DNA from: Candidatus Stramentimicrobium fermentans
GTDB lineage: Bacteria > Atribacterota > Phoenicimicrobiia > Phoenicimicrobiales > Stramentimicrobiaceae
Length of the DNA: 64,000 nucleotides
Assembly (NCBI GenBank): GCA_012520575.1
Contig: JAAYOB010000007.1
Location: 65,820 to 129,819 of the forward strand
Direction: 5' to 3'
How positions within the stretch are numbered: position 1 is the first letter of the stretch; each line of letters starts with the position of its first letter. This document shows, in pieces, positions 46,008 through 55,565 of this stretch. The notes beneath the pieces were generated by a model. That model was not told where the DNA came from. It searched no databases and worked only from the letters and a program-made list of their open reading frames with translations. Made by a program: the position numbers and the translations under genes.

Positions 46008-46883
46008 TTATTCAATATTCCTGGCTTGTTCTTTAACTTTTTCTAATTCATCTTTCAATCTGATGACCTTTCGGCCGATACTCTGCGTAATAGATTTAGC
46101 GCCAATAGTGTTTATTTCTCGCCCTATCTCCTGAGTATAAAACTCTAATTTTCGTCCGATAGGCAGCTTGTTGCCGGTAATCCTCTTTAGTTGGCTAAAA
46201 TGGCTCTTTAACCTTGCTATCTCTTCTGTGATATCGCTTTTTTGCACTAAGAAAGCGGTCTCCATTTCCAATCTGCCCTCATCCAGCGAGACAGTTTGGG
46301 CTAATTGTTTTATTCTTTCTAATAACTTTTCCCGATATTCCTGCAAACATCCCCTTTTTTCTATTTCTATCTCTTTCAATAGTTTTTTCATTTTGGCAAT
46401 ACTTTTTTGAATATCTTCCATCAGTTTATTCCCCTCTTCTTCTCGGCTTTGCAGCAGCAAGTACAGAGCTTTATTTAGAGCTATTCTGATGGATTCCCAT
46501 TTTTTTTCCTCTTCTTCTGTTTTGACTAATTCAAATATTTCTCTACACCTCAGCAAGTCTGCCAAGTTTATTTTCTCCTCTAATTGGGCAATATCTTTCA
46601 GTCTGGCTAAAGACTGTAAGTAGGATTTTAAGAGTGCTTCATTCAGCCTTATCTCATTAATATGATCACAGCCACTATCGATTTTTACCAAAACATTAAC
46701 AGTCCCCCTCTTAATACTCTTTTGAATAATGTTCTCAATTCTTTGTAGAATATCTAAGGAGAGCAGGGGCATCTTGACTTTGATATCACAGTAGCGATTA
46801 TTTACTGTTTTTATCTCAACAATTGTAGTAATTCCATCCACCACGGCTTCGCCCGTTCCGAAACCGGTCATGCTCCTTACCAA
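46008..46883 (-). CDS. YicC-family endoribonuclease
   Basis: 291 residues. The start is TTG at 46881-46883, because AGGAG lies 6 bases upstream and the family N-terminus is M-I/V-R-S-M-T-G-F-G; the ATG four codons later has its AGGAG-like site too close. The N-terminal YicC domain (about 1-155) is followed by DUF1732 (about 200-291; S-D-I-T-E-E-I-A-R-L, E-I-G-R-E-I-N-T-I-G-A-K-S). YicC/YloC proteins are recently described RNA endonucleases. First gene of the long operon with a near-consensus promoter 36 bases upstream. Confidence 0.93.
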   Translation of the reverse strand: MVRSMTGFGTGEAVVDGITTIVEIKTVNNRYCDIKVKMPLLSLDILQRIENIIQKSIKRGTVNVLVKIDSGCDHINEIRLNEALLKSYLQSLARLKDIAQLEEKINLADLLRCREIFELVKTEEEEKKWESIRIALNKALYLLLQSREEEGNKLMEDIQKSIAKMKKLLKEIEIEKRGCLQEYREKLLERIKQLAQTVSLDEGRLEMETAFLVQKSDITEEIARLKSHFSQLKRITGNKLPIGRKLEFYTQEIGREINTIGAKSITQSIGRKVIRLKDELEKVKEQARNIE

Positions 46884-46918
46884 AAATGACTCCTTCCAAT
46901 TCCTATTATTTTACAATC

Positions 46919-46947
46919 ATTTTAGGTAATTACCGTGCCCCTGTCAA
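46919..46947 (-). promoter_or_regulatory. Promoter of the yicC-remA-gmk-coaBC-priA-def-fmt-rsmB-PASTA-dprA operon
   Basis: On the minus strand a perfect TTGACA (46942-46947), exact 17-base spacer and TAAAAT (46919-46924), followed by a leader of about 30 bases. It drives roughly 9.6 kb of closely spaced genes. Confidence 0.85.
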
Positions 46948-47011
46948 ATATATCAGCCATGTTTTTTGGTTTGCAGTTAATTGGCTTTGGCTCTGCAATA
47001 GTTATCTTTTC

Positions 47012-47040
47012 TTCACATAGTAAGTTTCTTGCCCTATAAT
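47012..47040 (+). promoter_or_regulatory. Promoter of rqcH
   Basis: TTCACA (47012-47017), 17-base spacer, perfect TATAAT (47035-47040). Divergent from the yicC promoter, 64 bases away. Confidence 0.65.
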
Positions 47041-47160
47041 AAAAATAGTACTGCACTTTTATACTGAATAGAATATTGAGCTGGCCTGAATTCTAATTAA
47101 GCGGCAGCCTATTATTTAGTATAGAAGAAATTCCATCAGGTTTGGAAAAGAGGTAAATAT

Positions 47161-48960
47161 ATGAGGCTCGATGGCATAACTCTGGCATTGGTACTCTCTG
47201 AAATCAAAAAACAATTAATCCCTGCTGAGATAGTGGCTTTCCACCAGATTGACCAATACGGGAACATGCTGGTTTTAAAGAATAATCAGGATTATCACAG
47301 ATTATTCTTCTCCCTTCGGCCGGACCGTATGGCTTTCTTTATAAGTGAACTTGTCCCTCTCCCAAATAATACTAACTCCATGTTTTCTAGGCAACTGAAC
47401 AGTTTACTAAGAGGAGGCAGATTATTGGCTATCAAACAGGTAAACTTAGACCGTATAATTGAATTGGACTTAGAACAATACCACAAATTCGGACCAACCA
47501 GCAAATATAAACTGATAATCGAATTTATGGGCAAACATAGTAATGCTATACTGATTGATGCAAAAGGCTCCATTAAAGCGGTTTTTAAACAAGTCGGTTC
47601 TGATATTAACAGATACCGAGAAATTAAACCGGGAATCTTTTATAAATCCCCTCCGGAACCAAATAGATTGAATCCCCTAACAGTAAGCAAAGAACAATTC
47701 CTGAGCATGGCTCAAAAAGCTGATGCATCATCACAGCCGGAATATCTATGGCAATTCTTTGCCAGCCGTTTTCAGGGGATTGGCGCCAATAGTGCCCAAG
47801 AAATAATTGATTTCTTAAACTACCCGTCAAAACAGATACTCTCCGAACTCACTGCAAACCAACTTCTGCTCCTGTGGGATGGCTTTCGCAAATTAACAGA
47901 AAAAATAATAGAGCAAGATATTTTTCCGGTATTGCTATTAGATAAGGAAAGCGGGAAACCTCTCGACTATTCCTTGTTTTGTCCCAAAAAACAGCCGGGC
48001 ATAGATTATCTGCCATTTGACCGGATCTCCCTCTGTCTGGAATCCTTCTATACTAAGATTAACCAAGAAGATAAAAAGCTTAAACTATACCAATTAATCC
48101 AAAAATCTCTAAATAAATATCAAAAAAAGTTGTTAGAAAAAAGAGAGTATTTAGAAAAAAGGAGTAAAAAAATAGAAAAATTTGAGCACTATAAGAAAGA
48201 AGGAGAACTACTCAAAGCTAATTTATGGAATATCAAGCGCGGGATGAAACAGATTACTCTAATTGATTATAGTGACCCGACCCATTCTGCCCTTACCATT
48301 GTCTTAGACCCAGATTTATCACCATTGCAAAATGTACAGCAGCTCTTTCAAAGATATAAAAAATTAGCCTCCGACAAAAAGGGTGTACAGAAACAACTTT
48401 TGGAAAACCAGAAACCTTTAAAGCAATTACAGGAGTTTTTGATAGAATTGGGTACCGCCAGAAATTCCATAAGCAGACTAACTACGCTCTATGAAAAATT
48501 AATAGAATTAGACATTATTAAGAATAAAAGAGAGAGAACGATTAAAGGCAGCGGACAGAGAATTCCAACTCCGCTAAAATTTATCTCAGCAGATGACTGG
48601 ACTATACTGGTAGGAAAGAACAACCGGCAAAATGAATATATTCTGACCAACCTCTCACGGGGGAATGATTTCTGGTTACACAATGAGAGCAGATCCGGCG
48701 CTCATGTCTTAATAAAGAATCATCAAAACTTAGCAGCTCCTCCCCCTGCCACTTTAAACTTTGCAGCTCGATTAGCCGGTTATTACAGTAAAGTTAAAGA
48801 TGGAGAGACCGCCCCCATAGTATACACCTTCAGAAAATATGTTAGAAAACCTAAAGATGTTAAAGTTGGCAAAGTCGTTTACTCTCAGGAAAAGAGCATA
48901 CCGGTCCGCATTGCTTACGAGGAAATCGAAAAAGAAATAAAGAAGATGACAGCAAGGTAA
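47161..48960 (+). CDS. rqcH: Ribosome quality-control protein RqcH (NFACT family)
   Basis: 599 residues. The NFACT-N domain (about 1-180) carries the D97-R98 motif needed for tRNA contact, then HhH (about 190-270), long coiled coils (about 300-460) and the NFACT-R domain (about 470-590; V-G-K-N-N-R-Q-N-E, W-L-H-N-E-S-R-S-G-A-H-V). RqcH binds stalled 50S subunits and recruits alanyl-tRNA to add Ala tails that mark the peptide for degradation. Older databases call it a fibronectin-binding protein. Alone on the plus strand, with its own promoter, convergent with rluD by 5 bases. Confidence 0.95.
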   Translation: MRLDGITLALVLSEIKKQLIPAEIVAFHQIDQYGNMLVLKNNQDYHRLFFSLRPDRMAFFISELVPLPNNTNSMFSRQLNSLLRGGRLLAIKQVNLDRIIELDLEQYHKFGPTSKYKLIIEFMGKHSNAILIDAKGSIKAVFKQVGSDINRYREIKPGIFYKSPPEPNRLNPLTVSKEQFLSMAQKADASSQPEYLWQFFASRFQGIGANSAQEIIDFLNYPSKQILSELTANQLLLLWDGFRKLTEKIIEQDIFPVLLLDKESGKPLDYSLFCPKKQPGIDYLPFDRISLCLESFYTKINQEDKKLKLYQLIQKSLNKYQKKLLEKREYLEKRSKKIEKFEHYKKEGELLKANLWNIKRGMKQITLIDYSDPTHSALTIVLDPDLSPLQNVQQLFQRYKKLASDKKGVQKQLLENQKPLKQLQEFLIELGTARNSISRLTTLYEKLIELDIIKNKRERTIKGSGQRIPTPLKFISADDWTILVGKNNRQNEYILTNLSRGNDFWLHNESRSGAHVLIKNHQNLAAPPPATLNFAARLAGYYSKVKDGETAPIVYTFRKYVRKPKDVKVGKVVYSQEKSIPVRIAYEEIEKEIKKMTAR

Positions 48961-48965
48961 AGGAG

Positions 48966-49913
48966 TTAAATCGGCGCTAGCATTCTTAGTTGTTCTTGAA
49001 AATCTGCCGGCAAAAGTGAGGTAAAGTCTAATAATTGATGAGTAACCGGATGTCGAAATTGCAAAAAGTGAGCATGCAGGGCTTGCCTTTTTATTATTAT
49101 CAGAGAATTCTTTTCTTTACTCAACCCGTAGACTTTATCTCCTACAACGGGGTGCCCTATGAACTGCAAATGAACCCTTATCTGATGAGTTCTACCGGTA
49201 TACAAAGTGATTAATAGCAGTGTAAATGAACCGAACTGCCGGACAACCTGAAAATAAGTTATAGCTTCACGACCCTTTATACCAGTTACCGCCATTTTAT
49301 TACCATGTTTTGGATGTCGGCCAATAGGTGCCTCGATACAACCTTCCTGATTGAGTACTACACCTTTAACTAAAGCTAAATATTTTTTAACAATCTCTCT
49401 TTCTTTAAGCTGCTGGCTCAAAAAATGGTGTGCCGGTTCAGTTTTAGCAACCATCAAAAGCCCTGAGGTCTCTTTATCCAACCGGTGCACAATACCGGGG
49501 CGCTCCTTTCCGCCAATATCGGGAAGCTGTCTCCGGCAATGGAATAGCAGGGCATTTACCAGAGTGCCGCTCTTTACCTTCCCCGTTGGATGAACAATCA
49601 TACCGGCTTCCTTATCAACCACCATAATATGTTCATCTTCATAATATATATTAAGGGGGATATCTTCAGCCGGTAATGGTGTTCCCTGATGATTAGGAAT
49701 AGAAAAAGAAACCAGGTCTCCGGGTTTTAGTATGTAACTGGGCTTTATCTTCAGATTGTTTACGGTAATATGACCATGGGTGATAAATTCTTTAATTCTG
49801 CTTCGGGATAAACTAGCAATCTCTTCTTTTCCCAGAAAGACATCTATTCTAATCTTTTCTGGTTGATTGTATCGTATTTGTCCGGAAAGTTTTCCAGAAA
49901 TAGCTTTCTCCAT
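48966..49913 (-). CDS. rluD: RluA-family 23S rRNA pseudouridine synthase
   Basis: 315 residues. An S4 RNA-binding domain (about 22-85) precedes the RluA catalytic domain with the active-site motif H-R-L-D-K-E-T-S-G-L-L and G-R-T-H-Q-I-R-V-H. RluD-type enzymes make pseudouridines in helix 69 of 23S rRNA. The lspA-rluD pairing is a common gene order and supports the RluD assignment within this family. It follows lspA by 24 bases. Confidence 0.93.
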   Translation of the reverse strand: MEKAISGKLSGQIRYNQPEKIRIDVFLGKEEIASLSRSRIKEFITHGHITVNNLKIKPSYILKPGDLVSFSIPNHQGTPLPAEDIPLNIYYEDEHIMVVDKEAGMIVHPTGKVKSGTLVNALLFHCRRQLPDIGGKERPGIVHRLDKETSGLLMVAKTEPAHHFLSQQLKEREIVKKYLALVKGVVLNQEGCIEAPIGRHPKHGNKMAVTGIKGREAITYFQVVRQFGSFTLLLITLYTGRTHQIRVHLQFIGHPVVGDKVYGLSKEKNSLIIIKRQALHAHFLQFRHPVTHQLLDFTSLLPADFQEQLRMLAPI

Positions 49914-49937
49914 TCTTTTTACCGCCTGACAAATACC

Positions 49938-50402
49938 TTACTTTTCCGGTCTTTCCTCTTCTGGTGGTTTTTCCTGACAGAACAAATAGTGAATGATGAG
50001 CATAAAAACCCCAATATTTATAGCTAAGTCAGCCACATTGAAGATGGGCCATATTCTAAAATCTAAAAAATCAATCACGCTGCCGATTCTAAAACGGTCT
50101 ATCAAATTACCTAAAGAGCCACCCAAAATTAAAATAAAAGAGTAGAAAACCAGCTTATCACGTCTGGCAAACCTGCTCAGAAAAATAATGCCCAGTATTA
50201 TAATTATTATTCCTATTATTATGAAAGTTCTATTACTGAAAGGTAGCAAACCAAAAGCAGAACTGGGATTTTGAATATAAGTCAGATGAAAGATCCCATT
50301 TATTACCGGAATACTCTCCCCTAATTCCAAATGGCTTGCTATCCAGATTTTACTAACCTGGTCAGTAAGAATTACTAATAATACCCCTATTACAAAACCC
50401 AT
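49938..50402 (-). CDS. lspA: Lipoprotein signal peptidase
   Basis: 154 residues with four membrane helices and the catalytic Asp pair in G-N-L-I-D-R-F-R and F-N-V-A-D-L-A-I. It cleaves signal peptides of diacylglyceryl-modified lipoproteins in the membrane. It lies 84 bases after ileS; ileS-lspA-rluD is a conserved order. Confidence 0.96.
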   Translation of the reverse strand: MGFVIGVLLVILTDQVSKIWIASHLELGESIPVINGIFHLTYIQNPSSAFGLLPFSNRTFIIIGIIIIILGIIFLSRFARRDKLVFYSFILILGGSLGNLIDRFRIGSVIDFLDFRIWPIFNVADLAINIGVFMLIIHYLFCQEKPPEEERPEK

Positions 50403-50486
50403 TAAGTATCCTCTGTCTAAAATAATAATACCGGTAAGGAAATACTTTTTTAACTAATATCATTAAGGAACTGCTCTTTGCCATTA

Positions 50487-53294
50487 TTAGTAGCTTTCTG
50501 CTTTTTCCAATACCGAAACACATTTCTGGCAAATATCGGGATAACGGCTATTCTGCCCTACTGTTTCAGAATAGCACCAGCATCTCTCACATCTTTCACC
50601 CGGAGCTGCCTTTATTGTGATAGAAAGCTCTGGCACTTCTTCTCCCGTAAAGGTATTCTCCTCCGGAATATTTTCTTTACCAAAGAATAGATTTACCTTC
50701 GATACGATAAAAACCATTGCTAAATCATCTTCAAACTGTCTTAAATATTCATACCAAGACTTATCCTTGGCATACAAATCTACTTGAGATTGCAGGGAAT
50801 TACCGATAAAACCCTCTTTCCTACGAATTTCCAGAGCCTTTAAGACATCCCTTCTCACTGTTAGAAGCTTATCCCATTTACCCTCCATTTCGGTTTGCAC
50901 TAATTCTTGATCCACTTGGGGCCAGCTGGCTAAAAAAACACTCTCTTCTAAATTATTGCTCTTTTTTAAGACCTGCCATATCTCCTCAGCAGTAAAGCTC
51001 AACACCGGGGCTAGTAAGCGGGTCAAATCATCGATTATTCTATATAAAACAGTTTGAGCAGCCCTACGGGATGGGGAATCGGAATTTAAAACATAAAGCC
51101 TATCTTTTATTATATCCAGATAGAAGGAGCTTAGGTTTAAAGTGCAGAAATTATGAATATCATGATAAAGTGAATGAAATTCATAATGGTCATAATTTTC
51201 AGAAGTCTTCTTAATTAAATTCTGAAATTGACTCAAGATAAGTTTATCTATTTTTTCTAATTCTTCATAGGGTACCTGGTGTTGTTCGGCAACAAAATCA
51301 TACAGATTCCCCAAGATAAAACGGGCCGTATTTCTAATTTTTCGGTAAATCTCTACTAACTGCTGCAGTATTTTTGTAGAAATTCTGATATCTTTTTTAT
51401 AATCAGAAGAGGCTACCCATAATCTCAGAATGTCTGCCCCATATTGGTCTATAACTTCCTGAGGAGATACCACATTACCTAAAGATTTAGACATCTTTCT
51501 GCCGCTCTCGTCAACAGTAAAACCATGTGTCAACACAGATTTATAGGGAGCTTGGCCAAAAGCCGCCACTGCTACTAAGAGTGAGGTTTGAAACCATCCA
51601 CGATGCTGGTCAGACCCCTCTAAATATAATTCACAGGGCCAGTGTAAATTCTTTCTATTCCTCAACACAGCAGCATGGCTACAACCGGAATCAAACCAGA
51701 CATCCATAATATCGGTCTCTTTTTCTAATTCAATCCCTCCGCAATATGGGCATTTAAATCCCTTGGGCAGAATTTCCCGGGCACTCATGGTAAACCAAGA
51801 ATCTGATCCTTTATCTCTAAATAACTCTTTTACGATAGTTATTGTCTCGGAAGTAACCGCTATTTTGTTACACTGGGAACAATAGAAAGCAGGTATAGGA
51901 ACTCCCCATACCCTCTGGCGTGAAATGCACCAATCCGTTCTTTCTTTTACCAGGTCGGACATCTTTTCTTTCCCCCAGCCGGGAATCCATTTAACTTCAT
52001 TTATAGCCTTCAAGGTCTGCTCTCTGAATTTTTCTACCGAGACAAACCATTGTTCGGTTGCTCTGAAAAGAATGGGATTCTTGCAGCGCCAACAATGGGG
52101 ATAAGAATGACTTATCTTCCCTGACCCTAAAAGAGCGCCACTCTCCTGTAAAGTCGTAATTATTTTTTTATTGCCTTCCTCAACGTATAAGCCATTGAAG
52201 GGACCTGCATTTTCATTGAGTCTGCCTTTGCTATCCAATACCGAAACAATAGGTAGGCCATACTTTATACCTATCTCATAGTCTTCCTGACCATGTCCCG
52301 GTGCAGTATGTACCGCCCCGGTTCCCTCCCCCAAAATAACGTGTTGGCCTAAGATAATAACTGACTTTCGGTCCAATAGGGGATGCTGGCACTCGATACC
52401 CTCAAACTTATCACCCTTCTGATTAGCTAGAACTCGGTAATTGGAGATACCGATTTCTTTCATTACCCTTTCTACCAGACCGGCAGCAAGTATTAGATAA
52501 CCCTGCTCCGTCTTTACTAAACTGTACTGTAAATCGGGATTAAAGGCAATGGCAAAATTACCGGGAATAGTCCAAGGTGTAGTGGTCCATATTAAAACAT
52601 AGGTTTCACCAGATTTTGCTTCTGGAAAAATGGAATTGAGGTCATCTAAAACCTCAAACCTAACATAGATGGAATCACTCTCCTCATCACTATACTCAAT
52701 TTCAGCGGCAGCCAGAGCCGTCTCACAGGAAGGGCACCAGTAGACTGCTTTTAATCCCTTATAAATGTAACCTTTATTGTACATTTCTCCAAAAATGGCA
52801 ATCTGAGTAGCTTCATATTCCGGTAAAAAGGTTAAATAAGGACGCTCCCAATCACCTATAACCCCTAATCTCTTAAACTCCTCTCTTTGGATATCGATAT
52901 ATTTTTCGGCATATTCTTTACACTTTTTCCGTAATTCTACCGGGTCTATATCATGAATCGTTACTTTGAGTTCACGGCTAACCTGATGCTCAATGGGCAT
53001 ACCGTGAGTATCCCAACCCGGTACATAATAGGAATTAAATCCCTTCATCCACTTATACTTAGGTATTATATCTTTAAGAATTTTATTATAGGCAGTCCCG
53101 ATATGAATCTTCCCATTGGCATAGGGCGGTCCGTCATGTAAGATAAACTTTTCTCTATCCTGATATTTTTCTAATAATTTTTTGTCCAACTCTATATTTT
53201 GCCAGAATGTCAACATTTTTGGTTCTTCTTGGGGCAAATTAGCCTTCATTGAAAAATCAGTCTTTGGTAAGTTTAGTGTCAATTTATAATCCAT
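50487..53294 (-). CDS. ileS: Isoleucyl-tRNA synthetase
   Basis: 935 residues from ATG 53294, which has AAGGGAG upstream; the GTG 18 bases earlier would place that site inside the gene. Class I catalytic core with P-Y-A-N-G-K-I-H-I-G-T (HIGH motif written HIGT) and K-M-S-K-S-L-G-N. The CP1 editing domain (about 190-380; T-T-P-W-T-I-P-G-N, G-T-G-A-V-H-T-A-P-G-H-G) and the C-terminal zinc finger (C-E-R-C-W ... C-Q-K-C) of the bacterial form are present. Expression should be controlled by the T-box leader upstream, responding to uncharged tRNA-Ile. Confidence 0.97.
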   Translation of the reverse strand: MDYKLTLNLPKTDFSMKANLPQEEPKMLTFWQNIELDKKLLEKYQDREKFILHDGPPYANGKIHIGTAYNKILKDIIPKYKWMKGFNSYYVPGWDTHGMPIEHQVSRELKVTIHDIDPVELRKKCKEYAEKYIDIQREEFKRLGVIGDWERPYLTFLPEYEATQIAIFGEMYNKGYIYKGLKAVYWCPSCETALAAAEIEYSDEESDSIYVRFEVLDDLNSIFPEAKSGETYVLIWTTTPWTIPGNFAIAFNPDLQYSLVKTEQGYLILAAGLVERVMKEIGISNYRVLANQKGDKFEGIECQHPLLDRKSVIILGQHVILGEGTGAVHTAPGHGQEDYEIGIKYGLPIVSVLDSKGRLNENAGPFNGLYVEEGNKKIITTLQESGALLGSGKISHSYPHCWRCKNPILFRATEQWFVSVEKFREQTLKAINEVKWIPGWGKEKMSDLVKERTDWCISRQRVWGVPIPAFYCSQCNKIAVTSETITIVKELFRDKGSDSWFTMSAREILPKGFKCPYCGGIELEKETDIMDVWFDSGCSHAAVLRNRKNLHWPCELYLEGSDQHRGWFQTSLLVAVAAFGQAPYKSVLTHGFTVDESGRKMSKSLGNVVSPQEVIDQYGADILRLWVASSDYKKDIRISTKILQQLVEIYRKIRNTARFILGNLYDFVAEQHQVPYEELEKIDKLILSQFQNLIKKTSENYDHYEFHSLYHDIHNFCTLNLSSFYLDIIKDRLYVLNSDSPSRRAAQTVLYRIIDDLTRLLAPVLSFTAEEIWQVLKKSNNLEESVFLASWPQVDQELVQTEMEGKWDKLLTVRRDVLKALEIRRKEGFIGNSLQSQVDLYAKDKSWYEYLRQFEDDLAMVFIVSKVNLFFGKENIPEENTFTGEEVPELSITIKAAPGERCERCWCYSETVGQNSRYPDICQKCVSVLEKAESY

Positions 53295-53409
53295 ATTTAG
53301 CTCCCTTTTCACTAATAAATAATATGTTAATAATAAATTACTGTACTTATAAAACTATTATAATAGCATCACAATGTTCACAATATTACTTTTTGATTCA
53401 CAAATAAAA

Positions 53410-53700
53410 CAAAACCCCTTGCCGGTAAAGGGCAAGAGGTTGCGACTTCCTGCGGTACCACCTTATTTTTTAACTATAGTTTTCATAAGATTAAGAGATG
53501 ATTCTTACTAATCGCTAAAAATATAATTAAGAATATAACGGATTAATACGAATGTAAAACTATAAGACTTAAATAAAAGAATTTCATTATTCTTTATTAT
53601 TCTGTTCTAACGGCCCAACCGCCTCAGCTTACTGTCACTAATTCGGCCGAAGCTATTTGAGGTGATTTTTGGTATACCATTACCTACTCTTCCTCAGTTT
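53410..53700 (-). promoter_or_regulatory. T-box riboswitch leader of ileS, with compact Stem I
   Basis: Minus-strand leader. The T-box AAGGTGGTACCGCA (53451-53464) is followed by a terminator with arms CCTCTTGCC (53431-53439) and GGCAAGGGG (53415-53423) and TTTTGTTTT. AGGT of the T-box can pair with ACCT of the terminator arm to form the antiterminator, and UGGU matches tRNA ACCA. A stem TATAGTTTT (53556-53564)/AAAACTATA (53475-53483) precedes it. Near the 5' end TGAGG (53692-53696) and CCTCA (53658-53662) enclose a loop with AGAGTA on one side and ATC (53664-53666), an Ile codon followed by A, on the other. Stem I thus seems to be only about 40 bases. CGGCC and GGCCG downstream can form the Stem II pseudoknot. 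Confidence 0.88.
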
Positions 53701-53865
53701 CTGATATTATTAAAAATTTAAAGAGCATTGGGGCTTTTTCATTCAACCTTTGAAGATAAGCCTTACAGTTAAAATTAGATTCAGTTTATACTATCAACTG
53801 ACTTTTAGCAACTGTTTAGAAAAAATACAGACCAGGGGCTGAATAAACATATTCAAGCGATATAT

Positions 53866-54459
53866 TCAAACTTCTGAATCTTTTTCTTTATTTTCAGTAC
53901 CCACCTCAAATAGGTTTTTGTTTTCCGGCTCTCTTTCAGGATATGATCTCATTTTTAAGTTTTCTGTGGTCTTGTCCTGAAGGTATTGAGCATCTTTCTC
54001 CTCATCCGGTTCTTCTGCCATTTCTTCCTCAAGCATACGAATATAAAGTTTCAGTGTACTTTTCAACTTCTCTAAAATCAGAAACTTCCTCTTCTTTAGA
54101 GCGGTAATCTCATTAGTGGTATCCAGAGTTTCTTGCATTGCTCTTTGCCTTATTCTTTCGGCTTCTATCTGTGCATTTTCGATAATATTTTCAGCATCTT
54201 TTTGTATAGATTCTTTGATATGGGAGGCACTTTGCTGAGCATTAACCAACGCAGTTCGTAAAGTCTCCTCCATTTTTACATATTCATCTAACTTGGCTTG
54301 CAGTCTTTCCACTTCTTCTTTAGTCTTAGCATTCTCCTGGAGTATTTCTTCATAATCTTTGGCAATTCGATCTAAAAAAATATCAACTTCTTCTTCATTA
54401 TATCCTCTAAATGACCTTCCAAATTGCTGTTGTTCAATATCCATAGGACTAATTCTCAT
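53866..54459 (-). CDS. divIVA: DivIVA-family cell-division/polarity protein
   Basis: 197 residues from ATG 54459 (GGAGG 6 bases upstream; a TTG just before is less likely). The N-terminus I-S-P-M-D-I-E-Q-Q-Q-F and G-Y-N-E-E-E-V-D-I-F-L-D is the DivIVA membrane-curvature-binding module. Coiled coils follow (about 35-150) and an acidic tail. DivIVA marks poles and septa and guides division or growth. It follows yggT by about 60 bases, the same order as in Bacillus and its relatives, and the ileS leader comes next. Confidence 0.93.
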   Translation of the reverse strand: MRISPMDIEQQQFGRSFRGYNEEEVDIFLDRIAKDYEEILQENAKTKEEVERLQAKLDEYVKMEETLRTALVNAQQSASHIKESIQKDAENIIENAQIEAERIRQRAMQETLDTTNEITALKKRKFLILEKLKSTLKLYIRMLEEEMAEEPDEEKDAQYLQDKTTENLKMRSYPEREPENKNLFEVGTENKEKDSEV

Positions 54460-54523
54460 CAATTACCTCCTTCTCTATCATGGTCAATTCTATTATCATC
54501 ATGGATTCGTCTACCCTGATAGA

Positions 54524-54793
54524 TTAATAGTATATATTAATAATAAGTCTAATTAAAGATGTCCTCAAAATGTTCAGCAAAAAAAGGACAATGATGGGTG
54601 ATAGATCTAAACCCATTCCATCCAGCGATATTATTACTCGAAAAGGTTCTAAGATTGGCTCGGTAATCTTGTATATTAACCGGACAATGGGATTATTATG
54701 ATCAATCGGAAACCAGGACAGTAATATCCTGGCTAAAATAATATAACTATATATTTTAAATATATAGTTAATAATTTTAATGATTGGTATCAT
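54524..54793 (-). CDS. YggT-family membrane protein
   Basis: 89 residues with two hydrophobic segments (about 4-26 and 63-85) around the conserved L-L-S-W-F-P-I and E-P-I-L-E-P-F-R segments. YggT (YlmG) proteins are membrane proteins encoded beside divIVA and division genes; their exact role is unsettled. A promoter lies about 100 bases upstream. Confidence 0.92.
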   Translation of the reverse strand: MIPIIKIINYIFKIYSYIILARILLSWFPIDHNNPIVRLIYKITEPILEPFRVIISLDGMGLDLSPIIVLFLLNILRTSLIRLIINIYY

Positions 54794-54894
54794 TTCGGTT
54801 TATTTCTTTCTGCTCTCTTCTGTTAAGCATAAACCCGGGAGCTCTAATCTTTTCTTAACTATTTTCCATTATTAAATTATAAGAACTTTCATAT

Positions 54895-54923
54895 ACTATA
54901 ACAAAAAAGTTTATTCTTTTCAA
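54895..54923 (-). promoter_or_regulatory. Probable promoter of yggT-divIVA
   Basis: On the minus strand TTGAAA (54918-54923), 17-base spacer, TATAGT (54895-54900). Confidence 0.6.
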
Positions 54924-54954
54924 TTAAATTAAAACAAGCAGTTCCGTAGTCTTG

Positions 54955-55224
54955 TTAGCCCCTCTGAGAAACAGCCGGTGCCTTCCGGATATTCTGCTCC
55001 ACCAGTAATATAGCCACACTCTGTTTATTGATTTCTTTAATGATTTTAAAGATCTGCTGCACCAATATGGGAGCTAAACCCAAAAAAAGCTCATCTGCAA
55101 GTAATGGTTTAGAATCACTCATCAATACCCTGCCGATAGCCAGCATCTGTTGTTCTCCTCCAGAAAGAGTGCCTGCTAATTGATTCTTCCTCTGGCTAAG
55201 AATAGGAGATAGACGGTAAGCCCG
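54955..55224 (-). pseudogene. Remnant of a LivF-type branched-chain amino-acid ABC ATPase
   Basis: The open stretch begins after a TAG at 55225-55227 and reads P-I-L-S-Q-R-K-N-Q-L-A-G-T-L-S-G-G-E-Q-Q-M-L-A-I-G-R, the ABC signature of LivF. The Walker B region reads L-L-A-D-E-L-F-L-G-L instead of L-L-L-D-E-P-S-L-G-L, and the frame stops shortly after L-L-V-E-Q-N. The Walker A half is gone. Only about 90 of 235 residues remain, so it is a pseudogene. No other liv gene is visible in the window. Confidence 0.85.
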
Positions 55225-55295
55225 CTACTTCCTTTCCCTAATCAGTCGATGGTCTCTACGCCGACATTTCATTTAGACCACTGAAGGCTCTAAAA

Positions 55296-55565
55296 TTAAT
55301 TCTCCCCGTTCAAAAAGGTCCTCAAAGGTATAGGTTTGACGGGTGGACGGAAGGTAGATAAGGAAATCTCCTCAGGTGATTTATTAAAATAACGGGCTAT
55401 GGCATAGATTAATGTACGACGGCAGGTCTTGCCCTGACAGGGCCCCATACCGGCACGAGTAATACGCTTTATCTCATCGAGTGTATGATAGCCCTTGTCT
55501 AACTGTTTTCTTATCTCTCCCCAGGTAATATCCTCACAACGGCAAATAATAGTATTATCATCCAT
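55296..55565 (-). CDS. BFD-like [2Fe-2S]-binding protein
   Basis: 89 residues with the BFD-type four-cysteine set C-R-C ... G-P-C-Q-G-K-T-C, the same module as in the small subunit of dye-linked proline dehydrogenases and opine/glycine oxidases. It probably passes electrons within a flavoprotein dehydrogenase complex. It overlaps the ferredoxin gene by 8 bases and has GGAG upstream of its ATG. The flavoprotein subunit next door is broken, so its present partner, if any, is unknown. Confidence 0.85.
   Translation of the reverse strand: MDDNTIICRCEDITWGEIRKQLDKGYHTLDEIKRITRAGMGPCQGKTCRRTLIYAIARYFNKSPEEISLSTFRPPVKPIPLRTFLNGEN

Noticed and set aside
53092-53128. HIGT instead of HIGH in IleS as sign of an inactive enzyme
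   Set aside because: The rest of the active site, KMSKS and the editing domain are intact, and the last His of this motif is known to vary.
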